A DNA stretch of 64,000 nt from Acholeplasmatales bacterium (GTDB taxonomy: Bacteria > Bacillota_I > Bacilli_A > Acholeplasmatales > Anaeroplasmataceae): contig JAFTDB010000033.1 of NCBI GenBank assembly GCA_017454375.1, forward strand, positions 62,001-126,000, read 5' to 3'. Both the position numbers and the translations under genes were made by a program. Every line of letters starts with the position of its first letter. The first letter of the stretch is position 1. This document shows positions 19,501-28,500 of this stretch, one piece after another. A model generated the notes under the pieces. The model was not told the origin of the DNA. It did no database searches and worked only from the letters and a program-made list of their open reading frames with translations.

Positions 19501-22500
19501 TTATCATTACCTTGGAATTTACAATTCTCATTATTACAAGGTCATATGTTTATTGCCCGTATAACTACTAATAGATATGTTAAGGGTACATATTATTATG
19601 ACTCTACAACAACTGAAGCTAAAATCAATAAGGCAATCATTGAATGGGATATTATAAAAGTAACAACTCAAATCGATGGTAACGGTAATACAATTTATGT
19701 TCCAGAATTAGATGCTGATAATAAGTTTATCTCAGTAAAGGAATTCTATGATTATGAATCTGGCTCATACCCTACTCTTGAAGAGGGTGGCGGCTACATT
19801 AAGCTAGAAATCTCTATTACAAATCCAACAATGGAAGACTTATTAGAAGATATAGAAGATAAGGTTGTTAATTATGATGGTGCAGCACATTCAATTAACA
19901 TCACAGAACAAAAGGGCTTCCCAGTTGCTCTAAGTGGTGCTTATGTTGAATATAGAGCTGCCGGCACAACAGAAGCATTCTCATTAAGTGCTCCTGGTCG
20001 TATCAATGTTGGTTCTTACACATATGAGGTTAAGGTATCAAAGATTGGTTATGAACCTTACATCTTCACTGTTAAATTAATCATTAAGCAAGTTCCACTT
20101 GATATTACAATTGCTGATCTTGCTGATGCATATGATGGCATGGTTGATTATGATGTATATAATGGTGAACCAAAGAATACTACATATACTATTAATAATA
20201 TGAAGGTAACTATCTATAACTTTGTAAATGATATAGGTAAGTCATCTAAATCATCACTAGGTCATATGCGTTACTATAGTGTTGATGATATATCTAAAGC
20301 ACAGCTAGAAGCATTCTATGCAAGCTTTGATGAGAACACAACACTTCCATATTATGCATTAGAACAAATTACTGATGCTGGTAAATATTATGCAGTAGTA
20401 TATTATGCTGGTGATCCTACAGCTTGGGGTAAGAGCGTTGCTATTAAGGAAATTGAATTAAAACCAAGACCTTTACATATCGACTTTACTCCACTTACAA
20501 CTTCTTATACATTTGAGAAAACTTATGATGGAACTCCTTATAAGATCCCTCTAACAAGCTCAACTATTCATGAAGAAGATTTAGTTGTAGGACATTACTT
20601 CACTAATACTCAAGCAAACTTAATTAACTGCTCAGTAGCAACTAATTCTCCAAATGCTAATGTTTCTGGTCAATTCTATGAAGGACCTACAGACTTCGTT
20701 TGGGGTAACATGTACATTTATGATTCAACTAACAAGAATGTTGCTAAGAACTATAAGCCAGTATTAAGTGATAACGTTAAGGTATTAATTAAGAAAGCAT
20801 ATTTGAATGCTAATATATTCTATGTAGTTGATCCTACTTACATGTATTCAAAGATTTATGATGGTCTAGATGCATATCCAGAATATGTAGCACCAGAATT
20901 ATGTACAGTAGAATTTACATATTATCCTGTTGATGATTTCACAGCTCCATTAAATCCAGAGCATCATCAATCAGATGTTGGTGAATACTCAGTAGTATTA
21001 AAGGTTGTTGATTCAGTTAACTACCATACAAGTGATGAATCATTTGCATATATGACATACCCAACAGGTTATGCTAAAATAACTGCAACATCTGCTGAAA
21101 TCGTTTGGGAAGATACAGAAGTAGAATTTGATGGTACAGCTAAAGCACCTAAGGCTTATATTGAATACATAAAATCAATTAATGAGCAAGGTGAGCCTGT
21201 AACTGAAAAATTATACTTAAATGTAGTATTTATCGACGATGATGGTAATGAATCATCTACTAAGACTGATTCAGGTAAATACGAAGCATATGCTAAGTGG
21301 CCAACTGCTTTACCATTAGTAACAGTTCCACAAGGCACTACTCAACATGCATTAAAGAAGGATAACTATATCCTAACTAATACATTTGAACAATTTACTA
21401 TTACTAAGCGTCTAATAACAATAGTAATTGGTAATGAAGATAATAAGTATACATTATCTGAATATACAGATGGACATAGTCCACTTCAAATCCCTATTAC
21501 AACTAATGTTATTGGCTTAACTACAGGCTTTAGCTTAAAGAGCTTAACCGGTGGAGATATTCCAGTATTAAAGACTGCAAGCAATAATGTTGGTACATAT
21601 GCCGGCAGCAATAATTTCAGATTTGATGATATTATTGTTTGGTACGGTGGTAACAATATCACTTCATCAATTATCTTTGATGTTAAGGGTACTGCAATTA
21701 TCTTATCTAATAAGATTAGTGTTGATATCATAAGCATTGAAAAGCCATACTCTATAGCTGGCTATTCAGTTATGACAATGGATATCATTACATATAACAA
21801 CTTACCTTCAAGTAGATGTGCATTCTCATTCAGATTCTCTAATGTATCTGGTGATGAGGAATGGCATATTGGTGACATTTCAATGAAGGATGTTGGTACA
21901 TATGAAATTGAATACCGTGTTAATGATACATTAACTGGTACAAATGCATATGAACAAGGTACAGGTAGCTTTGTTATAAAGATTGTTCCTGCATCTTCAT
22001 ATGTTGCAATTCCAACTAACCTAGATAAGGTATATGATGGTACACCTATTAGTGTTACACCATCTACATTAATTGGCTTCAATGGTGGTGCTAAGGATCT
22101 AGTTTACACATATTATGAATATGTAACTGTTAATGGTATTAAGACTATTCAAAATATCGGAACAGTTAAGACTGATGCTGATGGCAATATCGTTGGTGAA
22201 GCTCCAATTGATGCTGGTGAATACATGGTTGAAATAACTTCACAAGCTGATACAGGCTCAGGAGTTCAAAACTATACAACATTAAAGGTTACAAGAGATT
22301 TCAAGATTACACCTATTAAATATGTATTAACTTATGTTGATGATAGAGAAATCACAACAAGTGAATTAAATGATACTTATATTTCTAGAAGAAAAGATTC
22401 AGTTACTGGTCAATATCTAGTTGATTCAAGCGGTAATTATTACGATACAATTATCGTTGATGGTCAAGGTGGTATCGTATCTGGTGATATGGGTGATATC

Positions 22501-25500
22501 TTAACTTACTCAATTAGAAGTAAAGAAAGTATCAATAGTGATGTTGATGGTCCTCAACATAGAAATTCATACACATATACAAACACATTTATGCCAGCCA
22601 CAGTATCATATGTTACTGACTCTTATGGTAATCTAATTCCATCAGGCTTCGCACTTAACCAACAAAAGAATTCATTTGCTGCTACAGGTGCTAAGGATGA
22701 TAAGGATTATCCATTCCGTTTAGTATGGGAAGTAAGAAGTAAGTATCGTATTGATGACTCTGGTAATTATGCAGATGTATCTAGAAATTATTACATTGAA
22801 TTCTCATTTGATGTTAAGATCCACTATAAATATATAAAAGGATACACAATTGAGGATGTTACATCTGACTTTACTGGTAACCCTGTAAGTGCAACTATTA
22901 CAAAGGCTGCAACTACAGATCCATCAGATGCTCAAGTTACTAAGACTTTCGCAACATCAAGATCTAATCTAAATGATCCAACTAAGATTTATACTGGTGA
23001 ATCTCAACTTGTTAGTACAGATTTATCTCCAACTCAACCTGGCGAGCATGTATTCTATTATAGATTTACTGCTACAGGCTATGAGGAACTAGAAGGCTCA
23101 TTTAAGATAACTATTAATAAGATTGATAGAGCTAATATAAAGATAACAAGTCTTGATTTAGCATCCGCAATTGATGCTAACGTTTCAGGTATAACTAATA
23201 TAGGTACTGTTAAATATACAGGTAATCCTGTTTATACTAAGACTGTAACCCATATGACTACTAACGTAGCTCAAGATACTCAATACTCAACAACTCCTTC
23301 ATCACAATATTATGTACCTGGTATAAATTATGATTTAGTTAAGGTCGGTGGAAAATATATTGCTGATGACTTTGTAGATGCTGATGTAACAGTTTCTTAC
23401 TCAAAGTTTGGTAGCAAAGAAAAAATTGACCCTAAGGTAGGTGCAATTGATTCAGGTACATATACATTCACTGTTACTATTCCTGAATCTTCATGCTACA
23501 ACGTTACAAGAGTAAGTGGTACATTCAAGATTGAGCCAAGAGAAATAGCAGTATTAAATGCTGATGAAACAAATACTAATGTATATTCTAAGATATATAA
23601 GGTAGATGTAGTTGGTGAATATCAATATAAATTAAGCGAATCTACATTCTATAAAGCATATCTTGTAAATGATGATGGTAGCTTAGGTGCTGAGTTAACT
23701 TACCCTGACTTTGAAGTTGAAGGTATTATGGTTACAAAGTATGACAGTGCTGCTCATTATACAGGATTAGATGCTACATACTTATGGCATCAAAGCATGA
23801 CTCCAGTTGTATATCGCAACGGTGTAGATCAATCTGATAACTACACAGTTTCATTGAAACATGACGAAAGATATGCATCTATGAGAATCGAACAAACTCA
23901 AATGGATTTCATCGTAACTGATTTATCTAAAGGCTATAATGGTTCTCCACAAATATTTACAGTTATTATGAATAACCCTAAGCCAGAAGAACAAAATGTA
24001 ATTATTGAGTACTACATACCTAGTACAAATACTTGGACTAATGATTATACTTCGGCTGCATATGTTGCTGCTGGTACTTATGACATTAAATTTAGAATTG
24101 TTGATCCTAGTGGTAACTACGAAACTGTTACAACTACTACACAATTCAAGATTGGTAAGGTTGTTCCAACTGGTTGGATTAATTCTAACTTGAACAAGGT
24201 TTATAATGGTCAAGAAGTCAGCTTGCCAGAAGATATCACAATTGATAATACTGAAACTACAAGCTATGCATATTACTTCAAGAAGTATGATGACTCTACA
24301 AAGACTTGGGAAGATTATTCTACAATTATCCCAAGCCAAGGTGTTACTACTGGTGAAACAGTTACTATCAATTCTCAAGTGCTTCACTTATCTAGACCAG
24401 TATTTGCTGGTAAATACAAGGTAATAGTAGAAGTACCTGAAACTCAAAACTATGAGGCTAAATCATTAGAGCATGAATTCATAATTGATAAGCAAGATTT
24501 AGATATTACTTGGGGAAATATTAAATCATTTGAATATGATGGTAAAGATAAAGCGATGACTATTGCTGTTAAGAATAACAATGCTGACTCAATCATTTTA
24601 AGTGAAAAAGATATTATTAAAGATAATATTATTGAATCTACATTCCAAAATGCACATTCTGCATATGACACAACTCATAAGAATGTTGGTACATATATTC
24701 AAACTATTTCACTTAAACCATCAGCTGATGCAGGTATACAGTTGATACTAGACAATTATCAAATCGCAGCAGAAGATAAGTCTCGTCAATTCAACATCTA
24801 TGCTAGATCAATTGAAATTAGATTAACATTCCAAACAATCTATGTTGATAACCCAATTCTTACTAACTTGAATGGTTTATTAAGCGAAATACCTGATGGT
24901 CCAGCTGCTGATCCAAGTAATGTATCATATGGATTCTATGTATCATCTCAAAAGGGTATTTGTACAGATGTTAACGATCAAATCAATTCTCAATTGAAAT
25001 TCAAGTCTATATCTGTTGGACGTTATACTGATATCAATGTAGGATTCTATTGGATTAATTCAAGAGCTACATCTGGTACAGATCAATCATTCATCTTAAT
25101 TGAAAATAATGGTATAGATGTAACAGGTAACTATAACGTTAAGACAGTATTAGATGCTGAAATCAACTATTCTAACATCCAATTCTATGTAACTGACTAT
25201 GATAAGCCATATGATGGTAATAAGCATATGTTCAAGGTTACAATTATGAATGCTGATGCTGATAAGTTCGTTATTAAGTATTCAACTACTCAAAACGGTA
25301 CATACACTGTTGTACCAGATGATCAATTAGATGAAATGTTTGGTCAAAAGGATGTTAAGCTAACTTTTAATCCAGGTCCAACTGATGATTTATACGATAA
25401 GTATTACGTATACTTCAAGATTTATCCAATTGATTCTCAAAATGATGATTCTAAGGCACAACCTGGTTCAGGCTACATTAGAATCACTCCAAAGAATGCG

Positions 25501-28473
25501 ATTTTATCATTCTATAATCCAACTAACCCAGATTTATCAAAGCAATATGATGGTAAATCAGTTGCCAATCCAAATGTAACAAGTGATGATGCAGCTGCAA
25601 CATATACTTGGACATACTATAAAGCAACTGACTTAAATACACCTCTAGGTACTACAAATGATATCAATACATTAGTATCGCCTACTGATGTAGGTAAATA
25701 TATCCTACAGGTAGATATGGATGGTGGTTCATCTAACTACACATATACACCTCTATATTTGAACTTTAATATTACACATGCCAAGTTAACAATTAAGGTT
25801 AAGGATACTAAGGTTTACGATCAATATATTTGGGCTAAACCAATTATTGATAATGGTGATACAATCATCCTAGATGGTATTATTACAGGCCATTATATTA
25901 AGCGTTCATATGGTACATCATTAGCTGATGCATACCTAGTTACAGGTTCAGCAGCAGTAGGTAAGTATAACCACTTTGTAGATGGTAATCCTGGTGATGC
26001 TGGTAAGGGTGACATTGAATGGCAAACATCTAATCCATTTGATATCTTTGATCAAGGTGGAAACAAGGTAACTCAAAATTATGAGGTTGATTACGATTTA
26101 GATGTTGAAATCACTACAAGTATCTTAGCTGTTAAGGTATTACCATACAGCTCAGACTTTGATGGTGCATACCACAGCATCAAGGTTGAATTAATAGATG
26201 CAGTAGATGATAATGGTGTTGTTTATGCAAAACCAACATATGGATTCACTATTTCATATGCTGAAAGTAATGATGGTGGTGCTACATATACAGCATTCTC
26301 TAACATGGTATCAAAGAAGAATGTTGATTATGTATGGGTTAAGGTACAAGTTACTTGTCCTAACTATGAAACATTAATCATTCAAAATGGTACTCCATTG
26401 CTTAATGGTTCAGCCTCAGCACCAAATGATGGTAAATTCCATTCATATATTGAAATATTACCTCTAAGTACTGATATTTCAGTTACATTAGACACTGCTT
26501 CATACGAATACACAGGCGATCATTATCCAAAACCTACAGTAACATCTACATCAACTGGTACAGTTCATTATAACTGGTATAAGCTAGGCGATGTAATTGG
26601 TGTTGATTCACCATTTGCAGTAGGCGAAAATGATGGTCCGATTGATGTTGGTTCATATCAACTTCAAGTAATCGTTGATGGCGATGGTATCTACGATTCT
26701 GCTAAGGCAACTAAATCATTTGAAATAGTTCCAGCTAAGGCAAATATCGAGTGGTTACCACAAACTAAGACAAGAAACGTTGGCGGCGTTGATCAAATCT
26801 ATATTCCAATTGAGTATGAAGAATTATATGATTCAGCAACTGGAGAGTTCAAGGCAGTCAACTTACTTGAAAAGGTAAGTGCTAAGCATGCTCTTACAAA
26901 TTATGACCAAATTGATCCAACTAAGAATATTAACGCAGGCGATCCTGATCTTGATGGTTGTCTAGCAGTTGATTTGAAGATTGAGATTAATGGTGTCAAG
27001 ATGGATCTTGCTTCAGCAACATTATCTGAGGTTGGCGAGTATACATTGTATGCAGAGCCAAAAGCAAATACACTTCCATATTCTAACTACGAGCTTCAAA
27101 ATAAGACTATCAAGCTAGTGGTAACTCCAAGAAGAGTAACACTTCCTGATATCAAGAAGAACCTAGAAGTTATATATGGAGACAGATTAGTCTTACTTGA
27201 CTCATCTGATAATGAATTTATTTATACTGATTCATCAAATGCTGGATTAGGATTCCAGATTGGTGATATCCAAGATGTCATAGATTCTGGCGGCTCATCA
27301 GTTGCAGCATTAATGGATGCAACAGACCAAAAGAATTATGTTCCAAATCTATACACAATCACTGTTGTATATGATCATGCTGGAACAGCAACAGGTAAAA
27401 TAACAATTTCCCTTAAGGATAAGACTTCAAATGTATGGGATGTTGTTGATGATAATAATAACGACGTCGTTATTACATTCGATGTTCTTACAAGACAGAT
27501 TCCTGATGCAGACTATGATGTTAAGATTAACTATAAGAAGATTTGGGTTTATGAAGCTGATGAAAATGGTAATGGTAAATACATCCAACCACTTCATGAT
27601 GATAATCCTAAATCTTGGAGTGTAGTATTATTTAATAAGAAGACAGGAGCTACACAAGAATTAGTAAGAGATAAAGACTTCAAGGTTAATTACGAATCTA
27701 ATAACCTAGTTAATCCAAATGCAATTATCTATATTAGCGGTAATGTTAATGGTATAGAAAATTATGATTTCGGTTCATCTGGTGGATCACTAAATAAGAT
27801 GAAGCTAGAATTCGAAATCGTATCTGCTGCCCCTAAGCTAATAGAGCTTGAGACAACATCTACAGCTAGATTCATAAATGCAGATTATACAAGAGCCGAT
27901 GGCTTCGATGTAAATGAAGATTTAACTCTTGAAAGAAATAAAGATAATTATAAAGATACTGGCGCTAACAATTTCGTTCCATTCTATCTATCACAATTAG
28001 ATGTTAATACTGATGTTCAAACATTACTTGATATGATTAAGAATAATGATTCTAATATTAAGATTACAAGTAAATTAGGCACAGTATTATGGGATGGATC
28101 AGATTCTACGTTTGTTATCGACACATCGCCAACCGCTCCAAAGGTTGGTACAGGCACATTAATTGAATTATTCGATGATAATGGTACATTAATTGATTCA
28201 ATTGAATGCGTTGTATATGGCGATATTGATGGTGATGGTAAGATTACTACATCTGACGTTCTTACAGTTTATAGTTTCATTGAAGGTACATCTAATGTTA
28301 AACTTCAAGGTGAAACTATAGACGCAGGAGTAGAAGAATTAAATATGTCTTCACTTATTGCGATGTCAACAGATAGAAATCAAACGAAGATAACAACTGC
28401 CACAACATTAGATTTATATAATGTTTTGGAAAATGGCTATGATCTTAATGATAAAATAAAGACTTCTGTCTAA
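10546..28473 (+). CDS. giant secreted surface protein: leucine-rich repeats, YDG/MBG Ig-like repeats, dockerin-like C-terminus
   Basis: The uninterrupted frame encodes about 5975 residues. ATG 10546 is preferred over the upstream TTG at 10537 because GTGAG precedes it and the signal peptide then starts MKTQNEKLTRRRKG, followed by a hydrophobic core and an AxA-type cleavage region (GNVAAAG). Residues ~60-1250 are BspA-type leucine-rich repeats (IP.tV..I...AF.gC..L) with recurring PFVG...FG inserts. Residues ~1320-5750 are many Ig-like modules marked by YDG or YNG strands (at least sixteen), of the MBG/YDG type. The end, from about 5890, holds a perfect calcium loop DIDGDGKITTSD and a degenerate second copy, as in dockerins. 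There is no LPXTG motif, TM anchor or catalytic domain. The likely role is an adhesin or surface fibre, non-covalently attached. The neighbour downstream carries a cohesin-like domain and a membrane anchor. Confidence 0.88.
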   Translation: MKTQNEKLTRRRKGIIASTIVVGMSIAFTCMAIQTGNVAAAGTTSVTYGKHAKTDTDFYGASAANYYVDMLDESNTIVVSNQANYELDTVKHTATLKNYDGLFNLTSNYYKHVRIPETIKVGSDTYTVTKIDTAYPASVYPTAVTETTPLENLSYDKRYVIRALTIPDTVQEIAKYSFEGFGSLEYFKTPFVGTSRGSSARGMNSSDNVANNYVSDPIGCMFSNPKYTLGDYGFALDYIGFKDQAAIDAYKTSSTITDYNATVIAEYYETEDLIDTKVLYKMPYNLSKIVVSDDDDIGNHALFNLTEVTELEILKNDASKQMVIGQYAFAHSGYVYVYLPRQNVALSTGDFTNCQSLLKVVLPNELTQIPSGLFGNDIALKKVWMPASVTTIQDSAFLGCNNLENVYRYDTADEYNLNPANEPKDVHDTALPVGTIDLTGLRYVGAGAFAGCQHFLDVSLQFTQSSIISEETATRAYIGKGAFNGCYSLKAITLPFVGCYRGGGNSSTNMFGYIFGEDGLDSNSYVVVQNVSGTSDAVTSRIPTSLKTITITNDTTIAENALSNLKEVTSLSISSASSIGAGAFGGMASLNILRVPFMGRTSTSREHIGIVFGTEVYTNSYTAQGYQIPAELEEVYITNQYEIYSYQLYNIKSLKKVDISSQTSIMNGYIFHNNPNLEELVLPFVGYEYGEFYRPYWWWRDKAYRNTLQWIFSETSFENSYFNDSLRYYDGYRKAIPMSLKRVTITNDTVITTYAFRYFYYLEEINILGSRTSYIAESCMVGCQNLKELTIPFVGCDINSKSISGYQYCLGWVFGQGNYGNCYAAGQNATFYIPNNLETVTVQREDAKITNAAFANMKSLIEVHFPNANFTSSVGAYAFYNDTKLRTINIPKAKYATVGDYAFYNVSSILDIREMIPNSVKTIGAYAFAYTSVGGSANATDGESLKLNLANYNKIGNYAFLGCRNIEEIEITPNLNSTTVLGEGVFQNCVSLKNVTLNGFVTKYLFKNCYGITKIDLTGITDIPDGLLSGCYNLDFDTNFGKSNTVPDGLRIDVNTTRIGEGAFQNCSGLSKFLIPSTVRTIESYAFSGCTGLEYMTMPKEVTTIKQRAWADDKGNGNCNPNFYFYVYEAQADWPKGWVENWNCDYPVYILGSTDSNLFTYAYSKTDKAYFITGTEPGVTLSGQIEFPTYHDGLRVVGITNTGTRIENTTEYERKISDQQDITSVIIPAQYYYIAPGTFANGHRVDMYFESTVSTINQWWDSNTMILDGDQKRKGWQVGSFTTCSTDEREWIEKGYIFYGDYWNYVGTGVSKTPTLKASTFELLLEFAPANPTYTGNEITADKILAIFLPARTVLNDAMVDPLFTYTTSDPAYKNRAAITPDMFASWGIDTDYTDLFTYTYENNINAGTARITGVLNGVMYQDYLASLTYANSTLQPANRVNKVYFGGNLKSSFSIARAQVEVFYKTPSITDYSQEELTFYYLMLDYATSFTKEYNNEVWSNSNWANAVTGIDTTKGYQFTGTLATRAKTVGTYLWTANDMYSGYSSTHPDAPVNNPDAFRWVEKWAIYRNGIDVSRNFDVSIYVKVTITPKKVYLDWTGGNWSTLHPGDYEYGYKGAEIVKPTAAMYYYRDDDDANSYGERLGQELNYTNKAVLAGTKQTITEATYPSDYVVYDAYAYVNPNVAANYTVVNKDGTPNTNATSVGSVIYSPVITVEYRIVKGTVVIKIYDDSYYIPTTADYWTGRIDTVNGSTNGITITGLGKNSILVGSLKTSSDAPTDYSYRLNTVSEYYFDWTNNTVAVSGHATLGTAAAFHIYRTAVNETDQTVTYIDEHQYGNEFYDVIIDVTSNVKIKYQTFDVDYFICEKDNPSSAVKVATYKDAQTITSESGIRYQIDVTFPVDGKFYQLYAVVNNADQPADMVLKYLYQDPTSMAQLDGPEPLIFQKPNQNIQDFVNITGRHYNTHNQYIQLHTVKSDVQIKTPLTKQYDRHAFDLVKDGFVLKMGTDQASEFTYVFYDLPKIYPNRKVITAPINVGTFYVKITVPEGEYFNAYQNDLECNIIGRKIILDLSGNLSALYIKKDANGNTIESGTYQQFTEANGNTGSKKFDTLYQTFTPDNKYLLAKGYLLGEEYDENGNLVYEADEFVGTLVTGYRNKNGLTTLNEVGQYDYQTGNVTWYQVSWAVYNPAGNTFTSNYDVEVIGSYEITPLQLTVTENHIRKPQMAGSAWDAQADAIEYDGFLHYPGVTVTTESVGSTTYNYTVYYADYDLNGTTSFGGLSKFAPTYVSPTVTKAHPNGTKIYYAVVAPHHETVYGSLDIWIKELTINYEDPAAVIDPDNKDTTGQIIDDEYTYFVDYDGDVHKYIVTVNNPPYATVYYQEVSNTGAVIVDWTDEPFSQKEMNDNTPRFFKWKIEAENYVTVTSDEVYSGHFIKFIVSERNLPDLPLKVDGQTDGFKLIDYEGIYDGQAHTAEVEIPIPYTDPNTSITYNFKLASEATAADTDKDLVYVYYSADYGDLGKDATWTNWIEFTDACKDKEHAYQVWVKVLVPKKFKSHIFQGTVWIKPLQFSGISYNLYNDVFDGKYHTVTLTGTNLQAIPVTEPGYDELMNQIQVPVLDAYGDPTYTYQYFDGSSWIDIDISYTASANVVSAGYGYQSALKYKDVGNRRVYVKISAPNYEDLILYPPSEDSSNPVKNFPANEIAGDGSDMGNIRISKYTVADFAADVSYEYTEIQYSAAPIDPSELKISTIHDGKRTYTYFAVTKSTSGTFDVDLTQKILGPEELGYYAVYVEFAGTKNCEAAYFTHDNNYTIDGNNPTGGFIIFKIVPRILEVKWTKVIEYDGLDHNPDPYVITGTPDTINLYYEPVAPTTDAYINEVGVYTYKVTMTTVNPNYVLDTDLETEALENIITITVKKRVIIIDIVDSKVYDGKIYDRMNFIGYTTYVDDNGKTKKQELYGLRTANDETATEFISTNLNVTDGIAYSTTLSLPWNLQFSLLQGHMFIARITTNRYVKGTYYYDSTTTEAKINKAIIEWDIIKVTTQIDGNGNTIYVPELDADNKFISVKEFYDYESGSYPTLEEGGGYIKLEISITNPTMEDLLEDIEDKVVNYDGAAHSINITEQKGFPVALSGAYVEYRAAGTTEAFSLSAPGRINVGSYTYEVKVSKIGYEPYIFTVKLIIKQVPLDITIADLADAYDGMVDYDVYNGEPKNTTYTINNMKVTIYNFVNDIGKSSKSSLGHMRYYSVDDISKAQLEAFYASFDENTTLPYYALEQITDAGKYYAVVYYAGDPTAWGKSVAIKEIELKPRPLHIDFTPLTTSYTFEKTYDGTPYKIPLTSSTIHEEDLVVGHYFTNTQANLINCSVATNSPNANVSGQFYEGPTDFVWGNMYIYDSTNKNVAKNYKPVLSDNVKVLIKKAYLNANIFYVVDPTYMYSKIYDGLDAYPEYVAPELCTVEFTYYPVDDFTAPLNPEHHQSDVGEYSVVLKVVDSVNYHTSDESFAYMTYPTGYAKITATSAEIVWEDTEVEFDGTAKAPKAYIEYIKSINEQGEPVTEKLYLNVVFIDDDGNESSTKTDSGKYEAYAKWPTALPLVTVPQGTTQHALKKDNYILTNTFEQFTITKRLITIVIGNEDNKYTLSEYTDGHSPLQIPITTNVIGLTTGFSLKSLTGGDIPVLKTASNNVGTYAGSNNFRFDDIIVWYGGNNITSSIIFDVKGTAIILSNKISVDIISIEKPYSIAGYSVMTMDIITYNNLPSSRCAFSFRFSNVSGDEEWHIGDISMKDVGTYEIEYRVNDTLTGTNAYEQGTGSFVIKIVPASSYVAIPTNLDKVYDGTPISVTPSTLIGFNGGAKDLVYTYYEYVTVNGIKTIQNIGTVKTDADGNIVGEAPIDAGEYMVEITSQADTGSGVQNYTTLKVTRDFKITPIKYVLTYVDDREITTSELNDTYISRRKDSVTGQYLVDSSGNYYDTIIVDGQGGIVSGDMGDILTYSIRSKESINSDVDGPQHRNSYTYTNTFMPATVSYVTDSYGNLIPSGFALNQQKNSFAATGAKDDKDYPFRLVWEVRSKYRIDDSGNYADVSRNYYIEFSFDVKIHYKYIKGYTIEDVTSDFTGNPVSATITKAATTDPSDAQVTKTFATSRSNLNDPTKIYTGESQLVSTDLSPTQPGEHVFYYRFTATGYEELEGSFKITINKIDRANIKITSLDLASAIDANVSGITNIGTVKYTGNPVYTKTVTHMTTNVAQDTQYSTTPSSQYYVPGINYDLVKVGGKYIADDFVDADVTVSYSKFGSKEKIDPKVGAIDSGTYTFTVTIPESSCYNVTRVSGTFKIEPREIAVLNADETNTNVYSKIYKVDVVGEYQYKLSESTFYKAYLVNDDGSLGAELTYPDFEVEGIMVTKYDSAAHYTGLDATYLWHQSMTPVVYRNGVDQSDNYTVSLKHDERYASMRIEQTQMDFIVTDLSKGYNGSPQIFTVIMNNPKPEEQNVIIEYYIPSTNTWTNDYTSAAYVAAGTYDIKFRIVDPSGNYETVTTTTQFKIGKVVPTGWINSNLNKVYNGQEVSLPEDITIDNTETTSYAYYFKKYDDSTKTWEDYSTIIPSQGVTTGETVTINSQVLHLSRPVFAGKYKVIVEVPETQNYEAKSLEHEFIIDKQDLDITWGNIKSFEYDGKDKAMTIAVKNNNADSIILSEKDIIKDNIIESTFQNAHSAYDTTHKNVGTYIQTISLKPSADAGIQLILDNYQIAAEDKSRQFNIYARSIEIRLTFQTIYVDNPILTNLNGLLSEIPDGPAADPSNVSYGFYVSSQKGICTDVNDQINSQLKFKSISVGRYTDINVGFYWINSRATSGTDQSFILIENNGIDVTGNYNVKTVLDAEINYSNIQFYVTDYDKPYDGNKHMFKVTIMNADADKFVIKYSTTQNGTYTVVPDDQLDEMFGQKDVKLTFNPGPTDDLYDKYYVYFKIYPIDSQNDDSKAQPGSGYIRITPKNAILSFYNPTNPDLSKQYDGKSVANPNVTSDDAAATYTWTYYKATDLNTPLGTTNDINTLVSPTDVGKYILQVDMDGGSSNYTYTPLYLNFNITHAKLTIKVKDTKVYDQYIWAKPIIDNGDTIILDGIITGHYIKRSYGTSLADAYLVTGSAAVGKYNHFVDGNPGDAGKGDIEWQTSNPFDIFDQGGNKVTQNYEVDYDLDVEITTSILAVKVLPYSSDFDGAYHSIKVELIDAVDDNGVVYAKPTYGFTISYAESNDGGATYTAFSNMVSKKNVDYVWVKVQVTCPNYETLIIQNGTPLLNGSASAPNDGKFHSYIEILPLSTDISVTLDTASYEYTGDHYPKPTVTSTSTGTVHYNWYKLGDVIGVDSPFAVGENDGPIDVGSYQLQVIVDGDGIYDSAKATKSFEIVPAKANIEWLPQTKTRNVGGVDQIYIPIEYEELYDSATGEFKAVNLLEKVSAKHALTNYDQIDPTKNINAGDPDLDGCLAVDLKIEINGVKMDLASATLSEVGEYTLYAEPKANTLPYSNYELQNKTIKLVVTPRRVTLPDIKKNLEVIYGDRLVLLDSSDNEFIYTDSSNAGLGFQIGDIQDVIDSGGSSVAALMDATDQKNYVPNLYTITVVYDHAGTATGKITISLKDKTSNVWDVVDDNNNDVVITFDVLTRQIPDADYDVKINYKKIWVYEADENGNGKYIQPLHDDNPKSWSVVLFNKKTGATQELVRDKDFKVNYESNNLVNPNAIIYISGNVNGIENYDFGSSGGSLNKMKLEFEIVSAAPKLIELETTSTARFINADYTRADGFDVNEDLTLERNKDNYKDTGANNFVPFYLSQLDVNTDVQTLLDMIKNNDSNIKITSKLGTVLWDGSDSTFVIDTSPTAPKVGTGTLIELFDDNGTLIDSIECVVYGDIDGDGKITTSDVLTVYSFIEGTSNVKLQGETIDAGVEELNMSSLIAMSTDRNQTKITTATTLDLYNVLENGYDLNDKIKTSV
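11020..14400 (+). repeat. BspA-type leucine-rich repeat array inside the giant gene
   Basis: About 1100 residues repeat the LRR_5 pattern, with words such as GAFAGCQ, GAFNGCYSLKAITLPF, GEGVFQNCVSLKNV and GAFQNCSGLSKFLIP. Five copies of a larger unit carry PFVG or PFMG followed by 25-45 variable residues and FG..., then a P..LK.V.ITND strand. Such repeats in other gut and oral bacteria bind host or bacterial surface proteins; that role is inferred. Confidence 0.85.
14500..27830 (+). repeat. long array of YDG/MBG-type Ig-like modules inside the giant gene
   Basis: Degenerate modules of about 90-250 residues repeat a strand with YDG, FDG or YNG followed by xxH or xP (for example near 17932, 18283, 19066, 19322, 19873, 20521, 20852, 21127, 22030, 23936, 24198, 24534, 25205, 25546 and 26155). 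Each is followed by a VG.Y or AG.Y strand and a closing ITP or I.K.. strand. The DNA repeats have diverged, so this is an old protein-level array and not a recent tandem duplication. Confidence 0.75.
28207..28470 (+). other. dockerin-like module at the C-terminus of the giant protein
   Basis: The first repeat carries a canonical EF-hand loop, D-I-D-G-D-G-K-I-T-T-S-D (28222-28257), then helix VLTVYSFIEG. The second, DRNQTKITTATTLDLYNVLENG, aligns to it with one gap but has lost most calcium ligands. The segment just before (VGTGTLIELFDDNGTLID...VVYG) is the beta-rich lead-in usually seen before such dockerins in Bacillota. Confidence 0.7.
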
Positions 28474-28500
28474 TAGTTCAGGAAATTGGAGGGTAATTTT

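Noticed and set aside
17515..26200. Antisense and out-of-frame reading frames of 60-150 codons inside the giant gene
   Set aside because: They lie wholly within the giant coding frame, have no ribosome binding sites and read as low-complexity shadows.
10546..28473. LPXTG sorting signal or C-terminal TM on the giant protein
   Set aside because: The C-terminus is a dockerin-like calcium repeat and ends LNDKIKTSV, with no hydrophobic stretch or LPXTG-like motif.
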